From an uncultured Croceitalea sp. (lineage in GTDB: Bacteria; Bacteroidota; Bacteroidia; Flavobacteriales; Flavobacteriaceae), in the NCBI GenBank assembly GCA_937959125.1, contig CALGQU010000021.1, positions 1 through 43,792 of the forward strand: a stretch of DNA of 43,792 nt. The letters are read 5' to 3'. The notes under the pieces were generated by a model. That model had not been told where the DNA came from. It was given only the letters and a program-made list of their open reading frames with translations, and did not search any database. How positions within the stretch are numbered: the first letter of the stretch is position 1; every line of letters begins with the position of its first letter. This document shows, in pieces, positions 8,870 to 16,596 of this stretch. Position numbers and translations under genes: made by a program.

Positions 8870-9919
8870 ATGCATAGGTTGTTAGGACGACAAATAAAAA
8901 ACTATCTCCCGGAGGAACTAAAGGACCACCCGGGTATTGCTGCTTTTTTTGAGGCCGTGGACAAGTCCTATTCAGATTATGACGAAAAATTACGAATGAT
9001 CCAACGTGCCACGACATTAAGTTCCAAAGAGCTTTATGAAGCCAACAAAAGGCTAAATAAAGAAACGGAGAGCCAACGAAAGGTGCTGGACACCCTAAGC
9101 AAAGCAGTGATGTACATGGAGAACAAATCCAGTAAAAGGCAATCTGAACTTGGTTTTGACCCGCAGCGTTTGGTAGAAAACATAGAAAACCAAACCTATA
9201 AAATTGTGGAGATGACGGCGGAAAAGGATTCGCTGCTACGCAATTTGGAACAGCAAAACGAGTCTTTGAACAATTATGCCCATATGGTCTCGCACGATCT
9301 TAAATCACCTATACGGAACATCCATTCCTTGGTGAGCTGGGTGCTGGAAGATGGCCATGCGGAAATTAAGGAAGGCAACAAAAATAGCTTTGATCTTATC
9401 TTTCAAAATTTGGCCAAAATGGACAATCTCATTGACGGCATTTTACGCCATGCGACCATTGATTCCCTAGAAGAGGAAATGGTCAATGTGGATTTAAATA
9501 TGTTGATACGGGAGATCGAGCATACCATGTACGTGCCATCGACCATTAAGATTCTTATCAAAGGCCAATTGCCAGAGCTGTATACTGGAAAATACCGTTT
9601 GGAACAGTTGTTCAAAAATTTGATCATGAACGCGGTAAACGCCCTTGAAGATGAAGACGAAGGATTTATAGTAATTGAAGCCCAAGAAGAAGGGAACAAT
9701 TGGCTATTTAGCATAAAGGACAATGGAAAAGGAATTCCACCACACCTACAGACTGGGATTTTTGGTATGTTCAAAAAGCTGGAAAACAAAGCCAATACCA
9801 CCGGAATAGGTTTAGCCTTGGTAAAAAAAATCATCAATTACTACAAAGGCGATATCTGGCTCTCTTCTGAAGAGGGTATAGGAACCACATTTTTCTTTAC
9901 CATTAAAACCCAAATATAA
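8870..9919 (+). CDS. Sensor histidine kinase without PAS/TM sensor domain, predicted partner of the FIST protein
   Basis: Coiled-coil N-terminus RATTLSSKELYEANKRLNKE, NYAHMVSHDLKSPIRNIHSL H-box, DNGKGIPPHLQTGIFGMF, TTGIGLALVKKII. Confidence 0.9.
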   Translation: MHRLLGRQIKNYLPEELKDHPGIAAFFEAVDKSYSDYDEKLRMIQRATTLSSKELYEANKRLNKETESQRKVLDTLSKAVMYMENKSSKRQSELGFDPQRLVENIENQTYKIVEMTAEKDSLLRNLEQQNESLNNYAHMVSHDLKSPIRNIHSLVSWVLEDGHAEIKEGNKNSFDLIFQNLAKMDNLIDGILRHATIDSLEEEMVNVDLNMLIREIEHTMYVPSTIKILIKGQLPELYTGKYRLEQLFKNLIMNAVNALEDEDEGFIVIEAQEEGNNWLFSIKDNGKGIPPHLQTGIFGMFKKLENKANTTGIGLALVKKIINYYKGDIWLSSEEGIGTTFFFTIKTQI

Positions 9920-10248
9920 TGACTGAAACACCAAATCTTAACTATATCAAAGAAGTTGCGGGAGGCAATGAGGAATTCGAAAAGAAATTTCTGAATATCA
10001 TTCAAGATGAATTCCCTAGGGAAAAGGAAGAGTACCTCAAATTTTTAGGTTCCGGTGAGCTGGAGGAGGCCGGAAAAGTAGTCCATAAGATAAAGCACAA
10101 GCTGGGCATATTAAGTATGAACGGCAGCTATCACATGGCCATACAATATGAAGAAGATTTAAAATATGGGGAGATGAAATTAAAGGAAGACTTTTTTAGG
10201 ATACTCCAGACAGTTGAAGCATTCATTTTTAAAAATTACGTATCGTGA
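9919..10248 (+). CDS. Free-standing HPt phosphotransfer protein
   Basis: 109 aa helical; GELEEAGKVVHKIKHKLGILSM resembles the HPt AHxLKGxxxxxG motif. Confidence 0.8.
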   Translation: MTETPNLNYIKEVAGGNEEFEKKFLNIIQDEFPREKEEYLKFLGSGELEEAGKVVHKIKHKLGILSMNGSYHMAIQYEEDLKYGEMKLKEDFFRILQTVEAFIFKNYVS

Positions 10249-10967
10249 AGTGTATTATCGTAGATGACGAAGCAACGGCCAGGGCCATAGTTGCCGGGTT
10301 GTGCGAAAGCAGTCCAGAACTGGAGGTTGTTGCACAGTTCCCAAACGCAGTGGAGGCACTCAAGTTTTTAAGCCAACATACGGTGGATGTTATTTTTTTG
10401 GACATCCATATGCCCATTTTAAAAGGAGTGGATTTTATCCAAACCTTAAAAAACCCACCAAAAGTGGTTTTTACGACCTCGGATACGGAGTTTGCGGCAG
10501 AAGCCTATTCCTATGAGTTTATCGTTGACTATTTGGTTAAGCCCATCAACCCGGAACGCTTTCAAAAAACCTTGGTAAAACTCAAAAACGCATCGCGTTT
10601 GCTTAGGGCGAGTGAGGATAGTACCACCTTGGCAAATAACGATACCTCCGTTAGGGAGCAATATCTCTATATTAATATTGATAGACGGTTGATAAAATTG
10701 AACTTTAAGGATATCCTATTGATCCAAGCGCAGGGCGATTATATTGAAATAAAGACCGTTGATGGGACCCACCGGGTACATTCTACCTTAAAAAAAATAA
10801 AGGACAAGCTGCCACAGACCGTATTTATGCAAATCCACCGATCATATATTATCAACTATACAAAAATCATTGATATTCAAGACAATAGTGTATTGATAGA
10901 TAGGAGCGTTATTCCCATAAGTAGGTCGCAACGCCCTAACCTTATGGAAAGACTCAATTTACTTTAA
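10245..10967 (+). CDS. LytTR-family response regulator
   Basis: REC: IIVDDE, VIFLDIHMPILKG, VVFTTSDTEFAAEAY, YLVKPI; LytTR: DILLIQAQGDYIEIKTVDGTHRVHSTLKKIKDKLP...MQIHRSYIINYTKI; GTG start overlapping the HPt stop. Confidence 0.95.
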   Translation: MKCIIVDDEATARAIVAGLCESSPELEVVAQFPNAVEALKFLSQHTVDVIFLDIHMPILKGVDFIQTLKNPPKVVFTTSDTEFAAEAYSYEFIVDYLVKPINPERFQKTLVKLKNASRLLRASEDSTTLANNDTSVREQYLYINIDRRLIKLNFKDILLIQAQGDYIEIKTVDGTHRVHSTLKKIKDKLPQTVFMQIHRSYIINYTKIIDIQDNSVLIDRSVIPISRSQRPNLMERLNLL

Positions 10968-10998
10968 TAACCAATTATAACTTTAAATTAGGAAAACT

Positions 10999-11301
10999 AT
11001 GGCCTTAGAAATTAGGGAAAATCATGGACTTTTTGAAATTAGCGGAAGCGTAACCACCCATAACCTGGGAGTACTCAAGGTATACTTTGATTCGGTGTTC
11101 GAGTCACACGAAATTGTAGTACTCAGTATTGAAAAAGTGGTGGAAATGGATGCTACCGCCGCACTTTTTTTTGAAAAACTTTACCGTGAAGTAGCAGAGA
11201 ATCAAAAAGTACTGTCCATTGTTGGAAGGGAGAATATTGATATTGCGGATATAATGAGCCTAACGGGGACAGATTATATTTTAAGTTCAGATAGAGTTTA
11301 A
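10999..11301 (+). CDS. STAS-domain (anti-sigma-factor antagonist-like) protein
   Basis: MALEIRENHGLFEISGSVTTHNLGVLKVYFDSVF...EIVVLSIEKVVEMDATAALFFEKLY; STAS-like strand/helix pattern. Confidence 0.65.
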   Translation: MALEIRENHGLFEISGSVTTHNLGVLKVYFDSVFESHEIVVLSIEKVVEMDATAALFFEKLYREVAENQKVLSIVGRENIDIADIMSLTGTDYILSSDRV

Positions 11302-11308
11302 AACCATT

Positions 11309-12154
11309 ATGATGCACGTAACTTTTTATAAAAAATACTTTGATCGTACGCCAAGTGCATTGGATACCGAGGAACTTTCCCGTTTGACCCATTATTTTGG
11401 ATTACTGTCCAAAGTAGCGCATCCGGTAGCCAGTTTGATCGTACCCGTATACCGGGCAAAACAGCACCTATTGGCCCATCTTTTTTCGCTTTCCTATCTA
11501 AAGACCATAATTCCGTATGAAGTGATCTTTGTCGATAATAACGCGGATAGGGAAACCTTGGATATTTTGGCGCAAGTGGGGGCAAAAGTGGTAAAGGAAA
11601 AGAGGCAAGGCATAACCCATGCCAGACAGCGCGGTTTAGAAGCCGCGCGCGGACAGATTATCTGTACCATGGATCCAGATTCTATTTATGATCCTTATTA
11701 CATTGATAAAATGGTATTGCCCTTTTTTGAGGAAGAAGACTTGGTCCTATGCTATTCCGTGTCCAAGAGTTATATCCATGATTTTGGTTTGACACCAAAA
11801 ATGAACCTTAGGAATTGGTTAAAAGTGCGTTATTTTAAATGGAAACTTTCGCAAAGTTTTATCAACAAAATAAAGTTCGTTAGGGCTGTGACCATGTCCT
11901 ATAGAAAAGAAGCCTTGGCACCAATTGGCTACCCCATAGATTTAAAAGCGGTATCTGGGTGCGATGATGGCATGGTGGCCATGCATTTGAACAATTTAGG
12001 TGTTTTTAAATATGTTTCCGTAGATGTCTATACGGCTTTGCCACCACCTAGGGAACCTGGAAAACCCTTTCCGTTCTGTAATGAACGTTTCTATAAGAAA
12101 TCCTCCATTATGGAAGAGACCATAAAAGCCTTGGAAATAGAAACGCTTACCTAG
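11309..12154 (+). CDS. Glycosyltransferase family 2
   Basis: SLIVPVYRAKQHLLAHLFSL...YEVIFVDNNADRETLDIL...ICTMDPDSIYDPYYI. Confidence 0.88.
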   Translation: MMHVTFYKKYFDRTPSALDTEELSRLTHYFGLLSKVAHPVASLIVPVYRAKQHLLAHLFSLSYLKTIIPYEVIFVDNNADRETLDILAQVGAKVVKEKRQGITHARQRGLEAARGQIICTMDPDSIYDPYYIDKMVLPFFEEEDLVLCYSVSKSYIHDFGLTPKMNLRNWLKVRYFKWKLSQSFINKIKFVRAVTMSYRKEALAPIGYPIDLKAVSGCDDGMVAMHLNNLGVFKYVSVDVYTALPPPREPGKPFPFCNERFYKKSSIMEETIKALEIETLT

Positions 12155-12158
12155 CTTG

Positions 12159-13880
12159 TTAAGGAACTATCAAACGATGCGTCTCTTGTTTATTCCCCAA
12201 TATCAATTGGATAATATAATGCCCAGAGGGGAATGCCGTTACTGGAAACGTCTTGTTCATATCATAGTTACCATTATATAGAAGCGTGCCGTCCAAAGAA
12301 CGGATCTGCATTCTTGCCTTTACAAAATTTGTGTTGACCAACCTGAAACCATGGTTTGTGGGATTGGGATAAAACAAAGAAGCATTTCTAGTTCTATCAC
12401 CATCCGTTCCACCGGGAATCCTTGCCCTAAAATTAGTGGTTTGTAGATATTCATAGGCCCCAATATCAAAAGTGGTGCCGGAAGGCCTAGCAAGGTTGTC
12501 AAGGTCAAAAGTGATGCTCCAATTGCTATGGTCGGTACCAGTATCTACCAAAGCAGAAGTAGTTCCATTGGGACTATAATCATGGTTTGGAATGTCCGTT
12601 AGGAGCAAGGTGTCCGCATCCCTTGTTAGAAGATTGGTGTAAATATTACCCAACAGGCTGTCACGCGTAATTTTTTCATTAAAATCAATATAACTTTCCT
12701 GGTTTCCTTTCCAGGTATTCCCATTTTCAAAATCATACCCAGGATCTATGATGAGGTTATTGGTAAAATAGCTGGGTACATCTGGCTGGGGTTGGTGCAG
12801 ATCAGCTGGATCAATTGGATGTAAAATGGTAGTATTGTAATGGATGCCCGCCCGTTCTGGGGTTACTATGGTGTTGTTGGCCACATAATACCCTTCTTGG
12901 GTATTGGAAAACTCATGCCTAGGATGCAGAAAAATACCGTGCAATTCTGGATCAATGATGACATTGTTGAATATTTTGGTCCCACTGTCCCCATTAATAA
13001 GTTGCATGCCCCAACCTTTTTTTAAAGGCCCGTTTTCGCAATAGTTGTTATAAATCTCATAAGTACCCCCTCCAATGCTTAGGGCATAGGCTTGTGCCCA
13101 TCTGCCCTCCGTGCCATAATTGTAGATATGGTTATCCCTAACCGTGCCATTGGTCCGCACAAGATTGAGTTGAATGGCATCCCAAGCCGTATTTTCTACA
13201 ATATTATGGTGCACGTCCACATCCTCTAGCCAATGGCCATAAATGGGAATCCCGTCACAGGTACGGCCAATATCCAATTTGTAGCCCAGCGTAAAGCCTA
13301 TATAGATACCCTCTCCGCCGGTATCATGGATATAGTTGTGGTGGATGTCCAGATTCTTCATAACAAAACCATTACTTCTCCAAGTGTTGGGGTCCCCGCA
13401 GTGGGGATCGGTTTTTGCCATGATTCCTGCAAAGCCGGCATTGGCAATTTCCAGATGGTCCACTTCAATATCGGAACTAAACTTACTTAAATCCAAGCCC
13501 ATACCCCAAGAACTAGTGCCGTTGACTTTAATACCGTAGGTAGTGTTTGCATCCCCGGTACCGGTTAAATGAATGTATGTGCTACCTCTTAGTTCTATGG
13601 CAGAGTAGCCGGTTTCGTTAAGGACAACTTGACCGCCACAATTGGTAATGGTCAGTGGATCGCTGGCGGTACCTTCAAAATCATAAAAACGGATACCGGC
13701 ATAGTTTCCGGCCGGGATACAAATGGTATCACCAGGAGCGTAAGTGATTTGGCTGGCCCATATCAGATTTAAAGATGTAGCGGATAATCCTGTTAAGGTA
13801 ACATCGCAATTGCAATTTTGGGCCTGTAAAAAAGGGAATGCACAAAGGCATGTCAAAAGGTAGAAAAACAAATGTTTCAT
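12159..13880 (-). CDS. Secreted right-handed parallel beta-helix protein with T9SS type A C-terminal sorting domain
   Basis: Signal peptide; repeated beta-helix turns (LDIHHNYIHDTGGEGIYIG, VDVHHNIVENTAWDAIQLN, NGTVRDNHIYNYG); C-terminal FYPNPTNHGFRL...MQIRSLDGTLLYNG...YIIQLILGNKQETHRLIVP. Confidence 0.88.
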   Translation of the reverse strand: MKHLFFYLLTCLCAFPFLQAQNCNCDVTLTGLSATSLNLIWASQITYAPGDTICIPAGNYAGIRFYDFEGTASDPLTITNCGGQVVLNETGYSAIELRGSTYIHLTGTGDANTTYGIKVNGTSSWGMGLDLSKFSSDIEVDHLEIANAGFAGIMAKTDPHCGDPNTWRSNGFVMKNLDIHHNYIHDTGGEGIYIGFTLGYKLDIGRTCDGIPIYGHWLEDVDVHHNIVENTAWDAIQLNLVRTNGTVRDNHIYNYGTEGRWAQAYALSIGGGTYEIYNNYCENGPLKKGWGMQLINGDSGTKIFNNVIIDPELHGIFLHPRHEFSNTQEGYYVANNTIVTPERAGIHYNTTILHPIDPADLHQPQPDVPSYFTNNLIIDPGYDFENGNTWKGNQESYIDFNEKITRDSLLGNIYTNLLTRDADTLLLTDIPNHDYSPNGTTSALVDTGTDHSNWSITFDLDNLARPSGTTFDIGAYEYLQTTNFRARIPGGTDGDRTRNASLFYPNPTNHGFRLVNTNFVKARMQIRSLDGTLLYNGNYDMNKTFPVTAFPSGHYIIQLILGNKQETHRLIVP

Positions 13881-14065
13881 CACATTACAGATTTGGTTGG
13901 CTTATGAAATGCACTTAAGCGAACGGTTCAAGAAATGTGGGGAACGGTCAAAATTAAAAAATAAAGAAAGAAAAAACTTACAAATTATTAAACATTAACA
14001 TTTTGCTAGTAGTTTTAATGATAAGCTTTTGTAAAAACGAGGGGATATTTTCTGCTGGGATAAAA

Positions 14066-14077
14066 CTGGGGCCCCAG
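14066..14077. repeat. Perfect 12-bp palindrome CTGGGGCCCCAG
   Basis: Direct reading; self-reverse-complementary, within AT-rich intergenic DNA. Confidence 0.95.
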
Positions 14078-14175
14078 GTTCTCATCAACATGATCATATT
14101 TCAATAGGCAGCAGTAGGTTGTGGAAAAATAGGAACTATGACTAACATATATACTGCTCTTACCACATTTACCCA

Positions 14176-14221
14176 GCGTTTTACAACAATGAATTTATAT
14201 AAAGTAATATAAATCCTACTT
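14176..14221 (+). promoter_or_regulatory. Shared two-part upstream motif, copy B (before REC / sugar transferase operon)
   Basis: GCGTTTTACAACAAT (14176-14190) then GTAA-N8-CTAC (14204-14219); same spacing as copy A. Confidence 0.7.
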
Positions 14222-14254
14222 TTCGTTTATATAAATACTACAAATCTTACAATT

Positions 14255-14620
14255 ATGAAAATATTGGTTGTTGATGACAAGCAATCGCTTAGCGAACTGG
14301 TGGCACAATTTTTAGGTCAGTCCTACCAAGTAAACACTACGGAAAACGGAATGGATGCCATGACCTGGTTACAGGAGGGCAATATACCGGATTTAATTAT
14401 TACCGACTTGGAAATGCCGGAAATGGATGGATTTGAACTAATAAGACAGGTAAAAAGGTCTGGTTTGTTCTCAGATATCCCCATCATCGTATTGAGTTGC
14501 AGGGATAACTCCGTTGACCGTGTGGAATGCCTTCGTTTAGGGGCAGATGACTATATGGTAAAACCTTTTAATCCAGAAGAGCTCCTTATACGGGTGGATA
14601 AGCTGCTAATTAGAAGTTAA
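14255..14620 (+). CDS. Single-domain response regulator (REC)
   Basis: ILVVDDKQSL, LIITDLEMPEMDG, IIVLSCRDNSVDR, YMVKPFNPEELLIRV. Confidence 0.94.
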   Translation: MKILVVDDKQSLSELVAQFLGQSYQVNTTENGMDAMTWLQEGNIPDLIITDLEMPEMDGFELIRQVKRSGLFSDIPIIVLSCRDNSVDRVECLRLGADDYMVKPFNPEELLIRVDKLLIRS

Positions 14621-14621
14621 T

Positions 14622-15851
14622 ATGGAAGTTTTAACACAACAGACAACACAAATTCTCTATTTGGGAACCAATACCCGTTTGGCCCAAGAATTCCACAGAA
14701 ATGATGGACATGTTGAGGTGTACATGGTAGAAAACGTCTCGCAAGCATTAAAATGGCTACATAACCAAAGCGATTTTAAAGATGGAAAATGGCAAGGGAT
14801 CAACAATAATCTTGATGCTTTTCTATGTGAAGAAAGTTTGTCCAACAATAGGGTTCTTGAGCTAAAATCCTATGTGGAACAAACCTTTGATCCCGCAGAA
14901 AAAATCCCGTTTTTATTGGTAGGGAATACGCTGAGCAAAGCGGACAAGGTTATGGCCATGGAAAATGGGTTTGACGATTTTTTTGTGCACCCGGTAGATT
15001 TCAAAAAATTGCTGGATAGGGTCAATTTTTTAAAGGAATTAAAGTCCAACCTTAGAAAACAAAAGATACGTTCCAGTAGTGGACAGCTTAAAAAGTATAA
15101 AATAGGTTTTTGGAAGCGCAGTTTTGATGTCCTTTTGGCAGGTTCCGTCTTGTTGCTTGCATCCCCATTTTTACTGCTGGTCATACCGGCCATACGCTTA
15201 GAGTCCAAAGGAAAGGTATACTATATCTCCAAAAGGGTAGGAACAGGTTATAAAATATTCAACTTCTTAAAGTTGCGATCCATGTACCCAGATGCGGACA
15301 AACGCTTAAAGGAGTTTGAGCATTTGAACCAATATGCGCATGAAGATGCGGAGCCTATTGAAATCGTACCACAAGATACAGATGATAACCCCATGGGAAC
15401 CATGCTTATTGGTGATGATTCCCCCGTGGATGAGGTAGCACACAACCAGAAGCGAAAAGCGAGTGCCAAAAGTGCATTCATAAAATTTGATAATGACCCC
15501 CGTATTACCAAAGTGGGAAAGATCATAAGAAAGCTGAGTATAGATGAGCTGCCCCAATTGATTAATGTGCTCAAGGGGGATATGTCCATAGTGGGGAACA
15601 GGCCTTTACCGTTGTACGAAGCAGAAATGTTGACTACGGATGAGTGGACGGAACGTTTTAACGGCCCTGCAGGGATTACGGGACTTTGGCAAGTGGAAGC
15701 ACGGGGGCGTAGTTCAAAAATGTCTACGGAAGAGCGTAAACAGTTGGATGTAAAATACGTAGGGTATGCCAATGGTAAGTATGCCTTTTTAATTGATATG
15801 TGGATTATTTTAAGAACGTTCAAAGCGGTTTTTCAAAAAGAAAATGTTTAG
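14622..15851 (+). CDS. REC-like domain fused to a polyprenyl-phosphate hexose-1-phosphate transferase (bacterial sugar transferase)
   Basis: N-term ILYLGTNTRLAQEF...LDAFLCEESL...IPFLLVGNTLSKADKVMAMENGFDDFFVHPVDFKKLLDRV (degenerate REC); C-term FWKRSFDVLLAGSVLLLASP...FNFLKLRSMYPDAD...DPRITKVGKIIRKLSIDELPQLINVLKGDMSIVGNRPLP...GITGLWQV. Confidence 0.92.
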   Translation: MEVLTQQTTQILYLGTNTRLAQEFHRNDGHVEVYMVENVSQALKWLHNQSDFKDGKWQGINNNLDAFLCEESLSNNRVLELKSYVEQTFDPAEKIPFLLVGNTLSKADKVMAMENGFDDFFVHPVDFKKLLDRVNFLKELKSNLRKQKIRSSSGQLKKYKIGFWKRSFDVLLAGSVLLLASPFLLLVIPAIRLESKGKVYYISKRVGTGYKIFNFLKLRSMYPDADKRLKEFEHLNQYAHEDAEPIEIVPQDTDDNPMGTMLIGDDSPVDEVAHNQKRKASAKSAFIKFDNDPRITKVGKIIRKLSIDELPQLINVLKGDMSIVGNRPLPLYEAEMLTTDEWTERFNGPAGITGLWQVEARGRSSKMSTEERKQLDVKYVGYANGKYAFLIDMWIILRTFKAVFQKENV

Positions 15852-15853
15852 GG

Positions 15854-16594
15854 ATGAAGATTCGGAAGATTTTGATTCTGTTACTGTTAATACTTGGAAA
15901 TGTTGGCAGTGCGCAGTCTATTAATGAGTTTATTGTCAAAGGTTTAAAAGACAATGACATCAGCAAAAAATTACCGCCATTAGATACGTTAATAGCGCGG
16001 GCAAAGGCGCATTCGCCTTTTTTAAAAGTGACCCTTAACGAACAGCAGTATCGAGATGGCGTGGTATCCTTTGAGCAAAGGGCGTGGTTGCAATACATTA
16101 ACCTGGAAGCCGGCTATAATTATGGCGTCTTTGATAATTTAAGCAATTCCCAAATTGCGGGGGATCCCCAAAGTCAAGCCTTGTTTTCAACGGAACAGAG
16201 CAGGTATCAAGTAGGTGTTTCCTTAAGGTTGCCACTTTCTGCAATTATCAATAGACGGGCCAATATCCTCAGTAAAAAAGGAGAAGCAAAAAAAGCGCGT
16301 TTTGAAACCGAAGTGGCAGAAATGGAGCTGGCGCAAAAAGTGGTCTCCATGTACAACGATTTACTTAAAATCCATCGCATGTTCTTTATTTCCAGCTCTA
16401 TCGTAGACAATTTTAGGGTACAGTCCTTACGGGCAGAAAAAGACTTTGCCAATGGAACCATCAATGTTACGGAATACACAAGGCTGCAACAGATGATGAA
16501 CCAGGCCACCATGAATTACGAGCTATTGCGATCGGATTTTGTGGCAGCGGTAATGGCGCTCCGAGGTATCTCGGGGTATGATTTTGAGATCTAA
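15854..16594 (+). CDS. Half-length TolC-family (outer membrane efflux protein-like) protein
   Basis: Signal peptide (MKIRKILILLLLILGNVGSAQ); TLIARAKAHSPFLKV...RYQVGVSLRLPLSAI...EVAEMELAQKVVSMYNDLLK; about 247 aa rather than about 450. Confidence 0.7.
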   Translation: MKIRKILILLLLILGNVGSAQSINEFIVKGLKDNDISKKLPPLDTLIARAKAHSPFLKVTLNEQQYRDGVVSFEQRAWLQYINLEAGYNYGVFDNLSNSQIAGDPQSQALFSTEQSRYQVGVSLRLPLSAIINRRANILSKKGEAKKARFETEVAEMELAQKVVSMYNDLLKIHRMFFISSSIVDNFRVQSLRAEKDFANGTINVTEYTRLQQMMNQATMNYELLRSDFVAAVMALRGISGYDFEI

Positions 16595-16596
16595 AA

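Noticed and set aside
14109-14170. AGCAGTA...TACTGCT and TGTGG...CCACA interlocked inverted repeats upstream of the EPS operon (possible pseudoknot)
   Set aside because: Short arms with long separation; could easily arise by chance in this length of sequence.
15248-15823. 191-aa minus-strand ORF inside the sugar transferase gene
   Set aside because: Antisense to conserved catalytic domain; serine-rich shadow reading.
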